Part shown: in pieces, positions 1 through 8,815 of the stretch | Layout of the letters: the number at the start of each line of letters is the position of its first letter | How positions within the stretch are numbered: the stretch's first letter is position 1 | From: Ruegeria meonggei | GTDB lineage: Bacteria; Pseudomonadota; Alphaproteobacteria; Rhodobacterales; Rhodobacteraceae | Reading direction: 5' to 3' | DNA: 64,000 nucleotides | Assembly (NCBI RefSeq): GCF_900172215.1 | Contig: NZ_FWFP01000016.1 | Location: 32,459-96,458, forward strand | Notes under the pieces: model-generated | What the model saw: only the letters and a program-made list of their open reading frames with translations | The model's database searches: none | Told to the model about the DNA's origin: nothing | Program-made: the position numbers and the translations under genes

Positions 1-279
1 CCGGATTTGTTCAATCGTTTGATGCAATCGGGACAGACACGTCGGTTCGCCTATGACGGCTATCCCCATGCCTTGCTGGCGGCGGGACATGTGGATGCGG
101 TCGTGGATTATGACCTGCAGCCCTATGATTTCCTCGCGCTCTCTCCACTGATCGAAGCTGCGGGTGGAGTGATGACCGATTGGCAGGGGAGGCCGCTGGA
201 ACTCAGCTCAAACGGGGCGGTTGTATCGGCTGCAACCCCCGCATTACACGCCGAGCTATTAGAGCTTTTGAACCCGTGA
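1..279 (+). CDS. HisN-like inositol monophosphatase family protein, 3' end only
   Basis: The reading frame is open from the first base, so only the last 92 codons are present. The visible part has the C-terminal signature of the inositol monophosphatase superfamily: an Asp-rich stretch (YDLQPYDFLALSPLIEAAGG) followed by VMTDWQG and a short tail ending in LLELLNP. In this family the aspartate of this motif binds catalytic Mg2+ and the Gly-Gly precedes the last core strand. The version with TDWQGRPL and an Ala-rich tail resembles the HisN-type histidinol-phosphatases of Rhodobacterales, but substrate choice among inositol phosphate, histidinol phosphate and PAP cannot be settled from this fragment. 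The gene is convergent with the fusion gene that ends at 414. The 134 bases between them show no convincing terminator. Confidence 0.75.
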   Translation, partial: PDLFNRLMQSGQTRRFAYDGYPHALLAAGHVDAVVDYDLQPYDFLALSPLIEAAGGVMTDWQGRPLELSSNGAVVSAATPALHAELLELLNP

Positions 280-413
280 GCAGCGAGGCCAGGACCACAG
301 ATGTTACAGATGGCGGGATAAGCAGTGCCTGTTTCCCCTCTTGTCATGCGTCATCGGTGTTGTGAAATGGAACAACGGTTTCCGGCTCGCATAACCACAG
401 TGGAAATACCACA

Positions 414-3400
414 CTAAACCTGAACAGTTTCGCTACTCAGTTCTTCAGCCAGTTCGCGCCATGTTACGGTACTTTGACGGTCAAAAACATGCGCCGGTGG
501 GGGTTTTCCAAGGAATTCCTCGATGCTCAGCATAAGTATCAGACTAAGGATAGAATCCAGAAACGGAAGGGTATTGTCGGGATCAAATCTTGCCCGCGGA
601 ACCAGACCCTCCTGACTTGCAAAGTCTCTCAGCAACTCTAGCATTGGCGGCAAGGGCTCTTCCGCGGTGTTCGCACCCTCTGCACGCCGCGCGATCAAGG
701 CGGTCGTATTGGCGCAACCATTCTCCAAAAAGGTTTGAAGTCTCTTTCGATCCAATTTTCCGCTCGGCAGACGCGGCAGTTCCTCAATGTGAACACATCG
801 CACAGGTGCCGCAGAGGCAAAGAACTTTTTGGTAATGGCTTGCCGCAGCTCATTTTCAAGAATGTCGGTGTCTGTCCGGCTGGTTTCGACGGCCATGGCC
901 ACCGCGTCGGCATCGCGCACAAGTATGGTTGTGACAAACACGCGGGCGACACCGTCTATGTTTTCTGCCGTTTCAGAAAGATCATTCAGCGATACTCTCC
1001 GCCCCCGGATGTTGACCACATCGTCAATTCGCCCCAGCACATCCAAGCTGCCATCCGGCAAAACCGTCACCCAGTCCTCCAAAAGAATTGGATCTTTGAG
1101 CGGATCAACCACCCGAGCTCCTGCCTGAAGGTCCTTGAACGTGCCCAGGGTCCGATCATAGCCGAGCGCCTCTACTCGACCGATTTCTCCAGGTTTCAAA
1201 TCATCACCTTCAGAATTGACCGCCCGCGTCCCCGGCAACAGCATCCCACCCGGAGATCCCTGATACTTGGCGAACTCTTCACCTGACAGCTTTCCGCAAG
1301 ACACATCGATGAACTCTGTTGCACCGTAACACGCGTTTAGTTCCGCCTTCGGGAACCGATTGACAAGATCCTGTATGAATCGTGCGCGACTTGGTTCGCC
1401 CCAGGGGAAAAATACGGTCAGCTCGGGCAACCGGCTGGGCGAAAAATCAGGGTTTTGCAGCATTCCATGCAACACGCTGCACGGAGCAGACAAGGCTGTT
1501 GCGGAAGTTTCAATCATAAGGTTGCAAAGCTGTTTCAGGTCTGAAAAGCCGTTGGTCGGAGGCAGGACAATTGTATGGTTCCCCACAAATGCAGGCAACG
1601 TTTCAAGGGCAGTTGCAGTGTCCCAGCGCACAACTGTCAGCAGTGTTTGTGGTTCATCATAGTTGAATACCAGCATCCGCGAGGCCATACCCGCGGCCAG
1701 AACGACTCCTTTGGGCTCTCCTGAACTGCCTGAGGTGTAGACGACATAAGCTGGGCGCTGAAGGTCGAGAGGTGGCAATGCCGGGGGTTCGGCAAAACTC
1801 TCCAACAAGAATTCCAGCGCGGCTTCATCACAGTCGTCGCCAATGATCAGTGCGTTCCTGCCCTCCAGCTCTGGGGCCGCAGCAATCAAACGGCTCCACA
1901 GCGAAAAAGTCACGACAATCAAATCAGGATTAAAGGCCGTTAAACGGTCAGTAAGCTGAACGTCGGAATCCTCTGGCAATCCAACGCAAAGCAAACTGCC
2001 GGCTGCAGTTGAAGCCAGCTGTGTCACAACTGCAGCAGGACTGGCTGGCAACAAGCACAAGATCCGGTGCTGATCCTCGAAACTGCGTTCGGAATTGGTA
2101 TGGTTTGGTGCAGTATCCTGAAAATGCAGCAGCATGTTGGACATACGCAAGCACAAGCTCGCAAGACTTGCATAGGTGACGGAACCCGATGCCGTTCGTA
2201 TGGCGATATGGGTTGGGTCAAAACCAGAAAGCCAGCACAGCTTGCTTTCACGCACCGCATCGCTTTGCAGCCAGGTGCTCAGCTCAATCAACTCTCGCTT
2301 GGGTGATGGGCCCCCGTAAGCGGCTAACAAATGTCTCTGAACCGGCATCTTCTGCATCAAAACAAAGTGTCGACAAGCACGCGCAAGTTGCTGGGTAAGC
2401 CACAACGTGCGGACCAGGTTTGCTCCCGCCCGGGGCGGTGGGTCAAGCGGGACAATGTCGATGATCTGAGTACCGTCGCCGTCTACCCAAGTCGCAGCAA
2501 AGCAAACATCTGCACCGCTGGATATCGCCAGTTGCGCGGGAAACCCCGGCAATTTGGCGGGCCGCGTTAACCACGGGACAAACAATCTTCTACCAGGTGC
2601 CTTGGTGCCGTCGAAATAGATCTGTAGCACCTCACCCGAACGCAAACGCTCCAGGTACTGGCTTGCGTGAGTATTGCGTTTGTTCAACCAACGACCAGAT
2701 AAGGTGATGTCAAACCCTTTTTTTCGTGCCGCGGTCAAAAAGCCCGCAGCCTCGGCGGGGTCGCCGATCTCAGGCGCGATTGTGACAATGGTTTGAACAG
2801 GTTTTCCCATGCCCGCCAGTGCGATTTGCAATAGCCTTGAAGCGTGGGCAAGGTTTTGGGCGTGAGGAGAGAAAACCACCGTTCCCTTGGCCCTGGCAGA
2901 TGCCTGTTCCAACCAGGCTTTTGCTCGACTGGTAAGAGCAGGTGCTACACCCTGTGCCATCTTTTTGGGTGAGTAATTGTAGTCTTGATCTGCTGCTAAC
3001 GCGATTGGCATGGCTTCTTTCCCCACCACGCGCACCCCTTGTTTTGCCGCTGAATCTATCAAAGGATCGGCCCCAAAGGCGGCCCTTCCTGCCGCAAGTC
3101 GAGACAGCTTGTCGAACAATTTCCTTTTCGCTCCGCCCTTCTTTGGCAAGGACAGATGACCGGACATCGCACGCAGCAGCGACGCTTCGACGTTGTAGGT
3201 TTGGCCCGTTGCAATAGCTTCTTCAAACGCGTCGACCAGGCGCTTTCCGTCCACCCAATTCCAGTGCGAAAACATCACGAAACGGGCCATCGGCGGCAAG
3301 GGGCGTGTAGCAGCTACCAACTTGGACTTGTAGCTCTCATCAAGTCCATTGTTCATAAATCCAAGAAGGGAAAGGGCACGCAAAGGATCGGTTGAAACGC

Positions 3401-4061
3401 CGGCAAGCAACGCGTCAAGACCCGCCGCGCTATGGACCCCTTCATTGTAGAGGGTATCCACGATCTTTTGATTTTCTGTTCGCCACAGGGTTTCAGATAT
3501 TATCTTCGAACCGCTCGTATTTTCAGATTTCTCGCTCCGGCGACCAACCAACCAGCTTCCGCATTGCGGGATCGGATCCCCGTTCTCCAGTCTGTTTAAC
3601 TGTTCCTGAAGCGGCTCGAATCTATCGTGCAGATTGGCTTCGTTTTGCAGTAGCAATTCGCGAGCGCGGCCAAAGGCACGCATGGTGGTAAGGTGAAGAA
3701 TTCTTTCACCAATGCGTTCAGCGCTGTCACTTGGAACTCCGCCCATAACCTCGTTTGCTTCAAGGTCTCGTGCCGTTTTCAATGAGTTGAGTGCTGCGTC
3801 AACTTCTCGTGGCAATGTCCAACGAGAAACTTTTGCAAGGTTCGAATGTGGTAGTGACTTGAGAACGGCCCTGCCCAGCCGTCTACGAGACGCTACACCG
3901 AAAGAAAGCAGTAACCAGCCCGCCCCACAAATTTGGTTTTGTCGCACATTGTAGTCATAACCAACGAAGTGAAGCCCAGAATTTGGATATTCTGGAGAGG
4001 TCTCTGCCTGGCGGTCCAATCCTTCGGAAATTGAACCCAAGATTTTTTTCAGCGTATTCAT
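414..4061 (-). CDS. Acyltransferase-like / AMP-binding / acyl-carrier fusion protein (1215 aa)
   Basis: The C-terminal half is an adenylation domain. The A3 loop YTSGSSGEPKG lies at residues 775-785, NACYGATE (A5) at 909-916, GRIDDVVNIRGRRV (A8) at 1010-1023, and the A10 motif PSGKLDRKRL with its catalytic lysine near 1099-1108. It is followed by a short carrier domain (about 1135-1215) in which LDS-ILSL at 1168-1174 places a probable phosphopantetheine serine at 1170. Residues about 390-590 resemble the second half of LpxL/HtrB-type lysophospholipid acyltransferases: FDGTKAPGRRLFVPWLTRPA, then LPGFPAQLAISSGAD. No clear HX4D catalytic motif is seen there. Residues 1-380 are unrecognised. No condensation, ketosynthase or thioesterase domain is present, so an acyl or amino-acyl group is probably activated, loaded on the built-in carrier and passed to an unknown acceptor. 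No pathway partner is adjacent. The adenylation and carrier calls are firm; the acyltransferase call is tentative. Confidence 0.8.
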   Translation of the reverse strand: MNTLKKILGSISEGLDRQAETSPEYPNSGLHFVGYDYNVRQNQICGAGWLLLSFGVASRRRLGRAVLKSLPHSNLAKVSRWTLPREVDAALNSLKTARDLEANEVMGGVPSDSAERIGERILHLTTMRAFGRARELLLQNEANLHDRFEPLQEQLNRLENGDPIPQCGSWLVGRRSEKSENTSGSKIISETLWRTENQKIVDTLYNEGVHSAAGLDALLAGVSTDPLRALSLLGFMNNGLDESYKSKLVAATRPLPPMARFVMFSHWNWVDGKRLVDAFEEAIATGQTYNVEASLLRAMSGHLSLPKKGGAKRKLFDKLSRLAAGRAAFGADPLIDSAAKQGVRVVGKEAMPIALAADQDYNYSPKKMAQGVAPALTSRAKAWLEQASARAKGTVVFSPHAQNLAHASRLLQIALAGMGKPVQTIVTIAPEIGDPAEAAGFLTAARKKGFDITLSGRWLNKRNTHASQYLERLRSGEVLQIYFDGTKAPGRRLFVPWLTRPAKLPGFPAQLAISSGADVCFAATWVDGDGTQIIDIVPLDPPPRAGANLVRTLWLTQQLARACRHFVLMQKMPVQRHLLAAYGGPSPKRELIELSTWLQSDAVRESKLCWLSGFDPTHIAIRTASGSVTYASLASLCLRMSNMLLHFQDTAPNHTNSERSFEDQHRILCLLPASPAAVVTQLASTAAGSLLCVGLPEDSDVQLTDRLTAFNPDLIVVTFSLWSRLIAAAPELEGRNALIIGDDCDEAALEFLLESFAEPPALPPLDLQRPAYVVYTSGSSGEPKGVVLAAGMASRMLVFNYDEPQTLLTVVRWDTATALETLPAFVGNHTIVLPPTNGFSDLKQLCNLMIETSATALSAPCSVLHGMLQNPDFSPSRLPELTVFFPWGEPSRARFIQDLVNRFPKAELNACYGATEFIDVSCGKLSGEEFAKYQGSPGGMLLPGTRAVNSEGDDLKPGEIGRVEALGYDRTLGTFKDLQAGARVVDPLKDPILLEDWVTVLPDGSLDVLGRIDDVVNIRGRRVSLNDLSETAENIDGVARVFVTTILVRDADAVAMAVETSRTDTDILENELRQAITKKFFASAAPVRCVHIEELPRLPSGKLDRKRLQTFLENGCANTTALIARRAEGANTAEEPLPPMLELLRDFASQEGLVPRARFDPDNTLPFLDSILSLILMLSIEEFLGKPPPAHVFDRQSTVTWRELAEELSSETVQV

Positions 4062-4204
4062 GATAGGTTCGCAAGTGCCGCCTGATTTTTCTGCCTGCCC
4101 GGAGATTTGCTTTTATCCTGCAAACTCTTTCCCGATACAATGGACCCGCATTCAGAAAAGTCGCAAAAAGCAGCCTGTCAGCGATGGATGGATCGAAAGC
4201 GCGG

Positions 4205-4612
4205 AGGTTGTGTCGCAAGCCTGAGACTATGGTTGATCAAATTGCGTATCCTGGTGCTTGTTGGGTTAAAATCAATCGAACAAGTTTCACTATAACCTCT
4301 TTGAAAGGTTATCCCTTTCCCTAGCAAGCGGTTCTGAATGAGGTGTTTCTTTCTATCACACCACTTTAAATGGATGGGCTTCGAAACACTCGCCGGTGAT
4401 CGCAGTTCGAGCGCAACAGAAAAGGCGCTCTACGCTGATTTCCAAGCCCATGGATGAGACCTTTTTAGCGTTCGTGGCGAATGGGTGCATTTCTATCGAG
4501 TTGCCGAAAAAGTAAGGAACACCCTGGGTTTCATGCTGAGTGAGTCGAGACGGCGCAAATACTTTCCGGACCGAAGAGGAATACGGGCAAAAAAAATCCA
4601 AACTCAAATATG
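4205..4612 (+). pseudogene. Decayed IS6-family transposase remnant A
   Basis: Two overlapping frames together rebuild the central part of an IS6-type DDE transposase. MDETF (from 4450) continues after a frameshift near 4462 into SVRGEWVHFYRVAEKV, then NTLGFMLSESRR (about 4464-4570). This matches the family pattern MDETY-x-x-VRG-x-W-x-x-x-YRA-x-DK-x-GNTLDFMLS. Upstream, TGTCGCAAGC at 4211-4220 resembles the TGTCGCAAACT ends seen at two other remnants in this window. Most of the N-terminus and all of the C-terminus are missing, so the copy is dead. The rest of the 4062-4784 gap holds only a small hairpin (4292-4312) and no gene I can support. Confidence 0.7.
4292..4312. repeat. Small inverted repeat, 7-bp arms
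   Basis: ATAACCT and its exact reverse complement AGGTTAT are separated by seven bases (CTTTGAA). It lies in an AT-rich stretch inside the IS6 remnant region. It is followed by ATCCCTTTCC rather than a clean T-run, so a terminator role is not convincing. Confidence 0.4.
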
Positions 4613-4784
4613 ACGCAAGCCAAACCGTCGCTCTACCAGTTCCCGAAACAAGGACTACCAGTCCCTATAAGCCTATATTTGGCAAACACTTGGGTGAAAG
4701 TTGAGCCATCTCATAATTTCACAATCACCTCTAGGCAGGCAATACATCTGGACAATGGAAACATCAGATGTTTAAGATCATCCT

Positions 4785-5552
4785 ATGAGCGAGCTTTTAT
4801 TTTACGATCTGAAAGATACAGCTGGTGTGGCACCTGGCCTTGCAACTCAGGTGTGCCGTGAGCTTGGGCGGCGCATCGTTGCCGGGCATTTCCCGGAAGG
4901 CGGTTTGATCGACGACGAAAACAAGCTGTGCACCCGTTTCGGGGTCAGTAAATCTGTTGTACGTGAGGCAATCAAATTGCTGGTTAGCAAGGGGCTGCTG
5001 GAAGTGCGCCGCGGCAGTGGTACGCGAGTGCGGTGGCGCGCAAGTTGGAACCTTCTGGATGATGATGTGCTGGCCTGGCATCAGGGCATTGAACCGAAGC
5101 CCGAGTTTCTTCGTCAGTTGATGGACGTAAGACAAATGGTAGAGCCCAATGCTGCGGGCTGGGCGGCTCAAACGGCAACGCCAAAGCAGATCGAAGATAT
5201 TCGCAAAGCGCAGCAAGACATGGAGCAAGCGAGCTCGATCCAGGATTTTGTGGTCGCAGACGCGCTTTTTCATCGTTCTGTCCTGCGCGCCGCGAATAAC
5301 GAAGTGCTTATCGCTCTGGAGGGTGTGATCTTTTCGGCGCTCCTAAGCTCAATCAAAGTGACAAACAGCGACCCGCGCGAAAACAAACGTTCGCTGCCGC
5401 TGCACAGGCGGGTGTTGAGGGCCATTGAGGCTCAGGACAGTGAGGTCGCCACATCGGCGATGCGCGAGCATTTGGCCGATACCTATGAGCGCCTTTCAGG
5501 GGCTCTGCCAGATTTCAGCATCAAACGTGGGGCAAGCGAACAAAAGGGATGA
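4785..5552 (+). CDS. GntR-family regulator with FCD domain
   Basis: This is a 255-residue FadR-type regulator. An N-terminal winged helix-turn-helix (about 15-85) contains ENKLCTRFGVSKSVVREAIK and LLEVRRGSGTRV. After the linker WNLLDDDVLAWH comes an all-helical FCD ligand-binding domain (about 100-240), with the DALFHRSVLRAANNEV segment that supplies metal or ligand contacts in this family. The WNLLDxDVLxWH linker is common in GntR regulators of sugar-acid catabolism such as DgoR-like proteins. It is the first gene of a co-directional cluster encoding a sugar ABC importer and an oxidative sugar-acid pathway, so it is most likely the local repressor, released by a sugar acid or keto-deoxy intermediate (inference). 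The start chosen is the ATG at 4785. Confidence 0.9.
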   Translation: MSELLFYDLKDTAGVAPGLATQVCRELGRRIVAGHFPEGGLIDDENKLCTRFGVSKSVVREAIKLLVSKGLLEVRRGSGTRVRWRASWNLLDDDVLAWHQGIEPKPEFLRQLMDVRQMVEPNAAGWAAQTATPKQIEDIRKAQQDMEQASSIQDFVVADALFHRSVLRAANNEVLIALEGVIFSALLSSIKVTNSDPRENKRSLPLHRRVLRAIEAQDSEVATSAMREHLADTYERLSGALPDFSIKRGASEQKG

Positions 5553-5588
5553 GATACCCACTGTCCGGGAAGGTGGCCGGGCTAGTGG

Positions 5589-5629
5589 TGACGACACGAG
5601 ACATGCTTCTACCCAGCCTCGCGTCGTCA
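5589..5629. promoter_or_regulatory. Imperfect inverted repeat between gntR and the sugar-binding protein gene
   Basis: Arms of 12 bases, TGACGACACGAG (5589-5600) and CTCGCGTCGTCA (5618-5629), pair with one mismatch around a 17-base spacer. It lies in the 150-base leader of the binding-protein gene. It could be an operator for the GntR regulator, although it is longer than typical FadR-type sites, or an mRNA stem that separates expression of the regulator from the transporter. Confidence 0.5.
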
Positions 5630-5703
5630 GGTTGGCCCGAAGAAACGGGAGAACTCCACCAGATAATCCGGCGCTACGCGCCAGAAACATCGACGAGGAG
5701 GAT

Positions 5704-6768
5704 ATGATGTTTTCAAAGCTTTCGAAAGGCCTGCTGGCCGGAACTGTCGCGACGTCTGCGTTGCTGGCAGCCGAGATGGCATCGGCAGAAGACATGGTTG
5801 CTCTGTTGCTGCCGGAAAACGTGAATCCACGCTGGGAACAGCAGGATGCAGCGGCGTTTGTGCGCACCATGGGCGAGATTGCACCCGACGTGAAAGTTGA
5901 GGTGTTCAATGCCAACAATGATACCGCCACACAGCAGCGACAGGCTGAGCAAGCGCTGACGCAAGGCGCAAAGGTTCTTGTTGTCATTCCTATCGACGGT
6001 GAGAGCTCGGCCATTATTGCGGATACGGCTGCCGAAGAAGGTATTCCGACGATTGCCTATGACCGGATGATCAACTCGCCCAACACAACATTCTGGGTGC
6101 AGGCCGATCTGGAAGGCATGGGGTTCGATCAGGCAACCCATGTGATCGAGAACACCAAAGACGGCGATACTCTCGTAATGCTCAAAGGGTCGCCGACCGA
6201 TCCGAATGCGGCTGTCATCCACAATGGCCAGTTGCGCGCACTCACACCTCTGTTTGAAAGTGGTGCACGGGTCATGGGCTATGAAAACTGGACACAAGGC
6301 TGGGACCCCGCCATTGCGCGTCGTTCGATGGATCAGGCGCTGACTCAACTCGATAACAACGTTCAAGGTGTCGTTTCTTCCAACGACGGGAACGCCGGTG
6401 CTGCTATTGCCGCAATGGAAGAACAGGGGATGGCCGGAACGGTCCCGGTCTCTGGATTGGACTGCACGGTACAGGCACAACAATTGATGCTGTTGGGTAA
6501 GCAAACGCAATGCGGCTGGCGCCCGCTTGAAGACATGGCAGCCGCTGCGGCTCAGGTCACGGTTCGCTTGGTGAGTGGTGAAGATTTTTCTGATCTTGCG
6601 CCACAAACTGTGACCAACGGTGTCGGAGCTGACGTGGCCTACGTGCCGGTTGGTTCATACTCGGCTATCGGCGCAGAAGGTGTCGCCTACGTGATCGAGA
6701 ACGATGCGTCGATCACCAAGGATATGGTCTGCCAGGGCGAAGCAGCCGCAACCGACTTCTGTAAGTAA
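5704..6768 (+). CDS. Sugar ABC transporter substrate-binding protein (XylF/RbsB-like)
   Basis: The protein has 354 residues and starts at tandem ATG codons at 5704/5707 after GAGGAGG. A signal peptide (about residues 1-31, ending MASA-ED) precedes a periplasmic-binding type 1 fold. Its features are NVNPRWEQQDAAAFV, then NANNDTATQQRQAEQALTQGAKVLVVIPIDG, the hinge-region IAYDRMI, and VSSNDGNAGAAIAAM; these are the usual landmarks of xylose/ribose/galactose binding proteins, with XylF the closest by eye. It should capture a monosaccharide or sugar acid in the periplasm and deliver it to the permease and ATPase encoded next. The ligand cannot be told from sequence alone. The downstream oxidative genes suggest an aldose feeding a galactonate-like pathway. 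Confidence 0.9.
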   Translation: MMFSKLSKGLLAGTVATSALLAAEMASAEDMVALLLPENVNPRWEQQDAAAFVRTMGEIAPDVKVEVFNANNDTATQQRQAEQALTQGAKVLVVIPIDGESSAIIADTAAEEGIPTIAYDRMINSPNTTFWVQADLEGMGFDQATHVIENTKDGDTLVMLKGSPTDPNAAVIHNGQLRALTPLFESGARVMGYENWTQGWDPAIARRSMDQALTQLDNNVQGVVSSNDGNAGAAIAAMEEQGMAGTVPVSGLDCTVQAQQLMLLGKQTQCGWRPLEDMAAAAAQVTVRLVSGEDFSDLAPQTVTNGVGADVAYVPVGSYSAIGAEGVAYVIENDASITKDMVCQGEAAATDFCK

Positions 6769-6780
6769 CAAGGTCAAGTT

Positions 6781-7596
6781 ATGACGTTTGAAAACACAAT
6801 GGTGGGGCAAGCTGCCCCACCAGCGCACCTTGCTGTGCGTGGGATTCAAAAACGGTTTGGCGGAGTGCACGCGCTACGCGGCGTTGACTTTGAGGTCGCC
6901 CGCGGTGAAGTGATGGCCTTAGTCGGCGACAACGGCGCGGGCAAATCCACGCTGATGAAAGTGCTCGCCGGAGCGCATCTTGCCGACGACGGTGAGTTTT
7001 TGCTCGACGGCAAGCCCGTCGAAATGTCCACGCCCAATGATGCAACCGAGCTTGGCATTCAGATCGTCTATCAGGACCTTGCTCTGTGCGAAAATCTGGA
7101 TGTTTCAGCCAACCTGTCCCTGGGGGCCGAACCCGTTAAACCCGGCTGGAGTTTCCTGCCGCACCTCCTGCGTCCGCTTGACGATCTGGAAATGGAAGTG
7201 AAGGCCAAGAAAGCCATCGACAAGCTTGAAGTTCGCACATTGCAATCTGTTCGGGCCAAAGTAGGCGGACTTTCAGGTGGTCAGCGTCAAGCCATTGCGA
7301 TTGCCCGCGCCGTCGGGACGGAAAGCTCAGTGGTCATGCTGGATGAACCCACGGCCGCACTTGGTGTCGCACAGACACGCCAGGTTCTGGAGGTTGTCAA
7401 ACGACTGCGCGAGACGAACCACGCAGTCGTCTACATCTCGCACAACATGCGCGACATTTTTGAAGTCTCAGATCGGATCACCGTCCTGCGCCACGGCAGC
7501 AACGTCGCCACCTACACAACTTCAGATACGAACCCGGATGAAATTGTCGTCGCCATGACGCGTGGCTTGGATACGGAGAACGGCAATGCAGCCTGA
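6781..7596 (+). CDS. Sugar ABC transporter ATP-binding protein (single ATPase domain)
   Basis: This cytoplasmic ATPase has 271 residues. Walker A is GDNGAGKST (49-57), the Q-loop is in IVYQDLALCENLD, the signature is LSGGQRQ, and Walker B is VVMLDEPTAAL, with the H-loop in VVYISHNM. It carries a single nucleotide-binding domain, like FrcA-type fructose/ribose ATPases, whereas classical XylG/RbsA proteins have two, so it presumably works as a homodimer with the permease. A perfect 10-bp hairpin (6800-6822) lies inside codons 7-14, before the conserved fold begins at VRGIQKRFGG. The true start could therefore be a GTG near 6835 rather than the ATG at 6781. Its 3' end overlaps the permease start by 11 bases. 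Confidence 0.9.
   Translation: MTFENTMVGQAAPPAHLAVRGIQKRFGGVHALRGVDFEVARGEVMALVGDNGAGKSTLMKVLAGAHLADDGEFLLDGKPVEMSTPNDATELGIQIVYQDLALCENLDVSANLSLGAEPVKPGWSFLPHLLRPLDDLEMEVKAKKAIDKLEVRTLQSVRAKVGGLSGGQRQAIAIARAVGTESSVVMLDEPTAALGVAQTRQVLEVVKRLRETNHAVVYISHNMRDIFEVSDRITVLRHGSNVATYTTSDTNPDEIVVAMTRGLDTENGNAA
6800..6822 (+). promoter_or_regulatory. Perfect 10-bp hairpin with 3-base loop after the binding-protein gene
   Basis: TGGTGGGGCA and its exact reverse complement TGCCCCACCA flank the loop AGC, 32 bases after the binding-protein stop. In ABC operons such stems often protect the 3' end of the highly expressed binding-protein message. Here it falls within the annotated first codons of the ATPase gene, which raises the possibility of a later ATPase start. 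There is no T-run, so full termination is unlikely. Confidence 0.6.
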
Positions 7597-8806
7597 GGCC
7601 AAAATGACGTTTCTTGACCGGTTCAGCGCTATGCGCGAGACGCAGTTCGGAGCCTTTGTACCTGTTCTCCTCGCGCTGGCAGCAATCTGGGGGTATTTCG
7701 GCCTTGTTTTGCCACTGATTGATCTGATGAGCGGGGAAGCAGACAGCTTTCGTGCGATCTTTCTAAGCCCCCGCAATATCTACAACTTGTTTATGCAATC
7801 TGCAGTGATTGCTACGCTGGCGGTCGGGATCACTATCGTTTTGCTGCTTGGTGACATTGACCTGTCAGCAGCCGCAACCGCAGGCGTTTGTGCCGCACTT
7901 TTGGGTGTGCTTGTGTTGAGCGGCGTGCCCGGCTGGCTGGCTTGTATCATCGTTATTTTCGTGGGCATCGTCATGGGAGCGGCACAGGGTCTTCTGATCG
8001 CCTACGTGGGCATTCCTTCTTTCGTCGTTACGCTCGCGGGGCTTCTTGGGTATCAGGGCCTGATGCAGAAAATTCTGCCGACGGGCAACCTGAACGTCGG
8101 TGACCCCTTCGTTCGCGGAATTGCCCGGGTTCTTATACCGGACTTGTGGGGAATTGTGCTGGGATTGGCAGTTGTAGGAATGTTCGCCTACGCCAACTTG
8201 CGCAAGCAATCCCGACGCAAGACACTTGGGCTGGAGCAAGACAGTCCGCTAGCCTTGTGGAGTCAGGTGATCGCCTTTGCAGCCATTGTTGTAGCGGTCG
8301 TTTTCACGCTCAACGCCTATCGCTCCTTGCCATTGTTGCTTGTGTTGCTGGTCGCAATCACTGCTCTTCTGGGGTGGATCACAACAAGCACGCCGTATGG
8401 TCGATCCCTTTTTGCTGTTGGCGGCAATCCGGAAAGTGCTCGGCGCGTCGGCATGAAGGTCAAGCGACTAAGAGTATCCGCCTTTGCAATCGTCGGGTTT
8501 ATGGCCGCAATCGGGGGAATTTTTGGAGCTTCGCGTTACGGATCGGTTTCCTACACGGCATTCGCCGGTGGTTCACTGCTGCTTGAAGCAATTGGGGCCG
8601 CAGTGATTGGTGGTACATCACTCTTTGGCGGTCGCGGGTCCGTTTGGAATGCCATCCTTGGCGCATTGGTTATTGGCTCGCTCGGAAACGGGCTGGACCT
8701 AACCGGGGCGAGTGCTGCGGACAAGTTGATGGTCTCGGGCGCAATTTTGCTTTTGGCCGTTGCGATTGATGCTCTGTCGCGTCCAGGCAATGGAAGCGGA
8801 AGATAG
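7586..8806 (+). CDS. Sugar ABC transporter permease (XylH/RbsC-like)
   Basis: This is a 406-residue polytopic inner-membrane permease of the BPD_transp_2 type. About ten hydrophobic segments are visible, including FGAFVPVLLALAAIWGYFG, SAVIATLAVGITIVLLLGDI and GAILLLAVAIDAL. The family landmark GDIDLSAAATAGVCAALLG follows the third segment. GLLGYQGLMQ and GGNPESARRVGMKV are the usual cytoplasmic-loop and coupling-region motifs of xylose/ribose permeases. A roughly 60-residue insertion with charged RKQSRRKTLGLEQD is typical of XylH-like proteins. The ATG at 7586 lies within the end of the ATPase gene (11-base overlap), implying translational coupling. It forms the channel for the importer encoded at 5704-7596. 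Confidence 0.9.
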   Translation: MQPEAKMTFLDRFSAMRETQFGAFVPVLLALAAIWGYFGLVLPLIDLMSGEADSFRAIFLSPRNIYNLFMQSAVIATLAVGITIVLLLGDIDLSAAATAGVCAALLGVLVLSGVPGWLACIIVIFVGIVMGAAQGLLIAYVGIPSFVVTLAGLLGYQGLMQKILPTGNLNVGDPFVRGIARVLIPDLWGIVLGLAVVGMFAYANLRKQSRRKTLGLEQDSPLALWSQVIAFAAIVVAVVFTLNAYRSLPLLLVLLVAITALLGWITTSTPYGRSLFAVGGNPESARRVGMKVKRLRVSAFAIVGFMAAIGGIFGASRYGSVSYTAFAGGSLLLEAIGAAVIGGTSLFGGRGSVWNAILGALVIGSLGNGLDLTGASAADKLMVSGAILLLAVAIDALSRPGNGSGR

Positions 8807-8815
8807 GAGGCCGCA

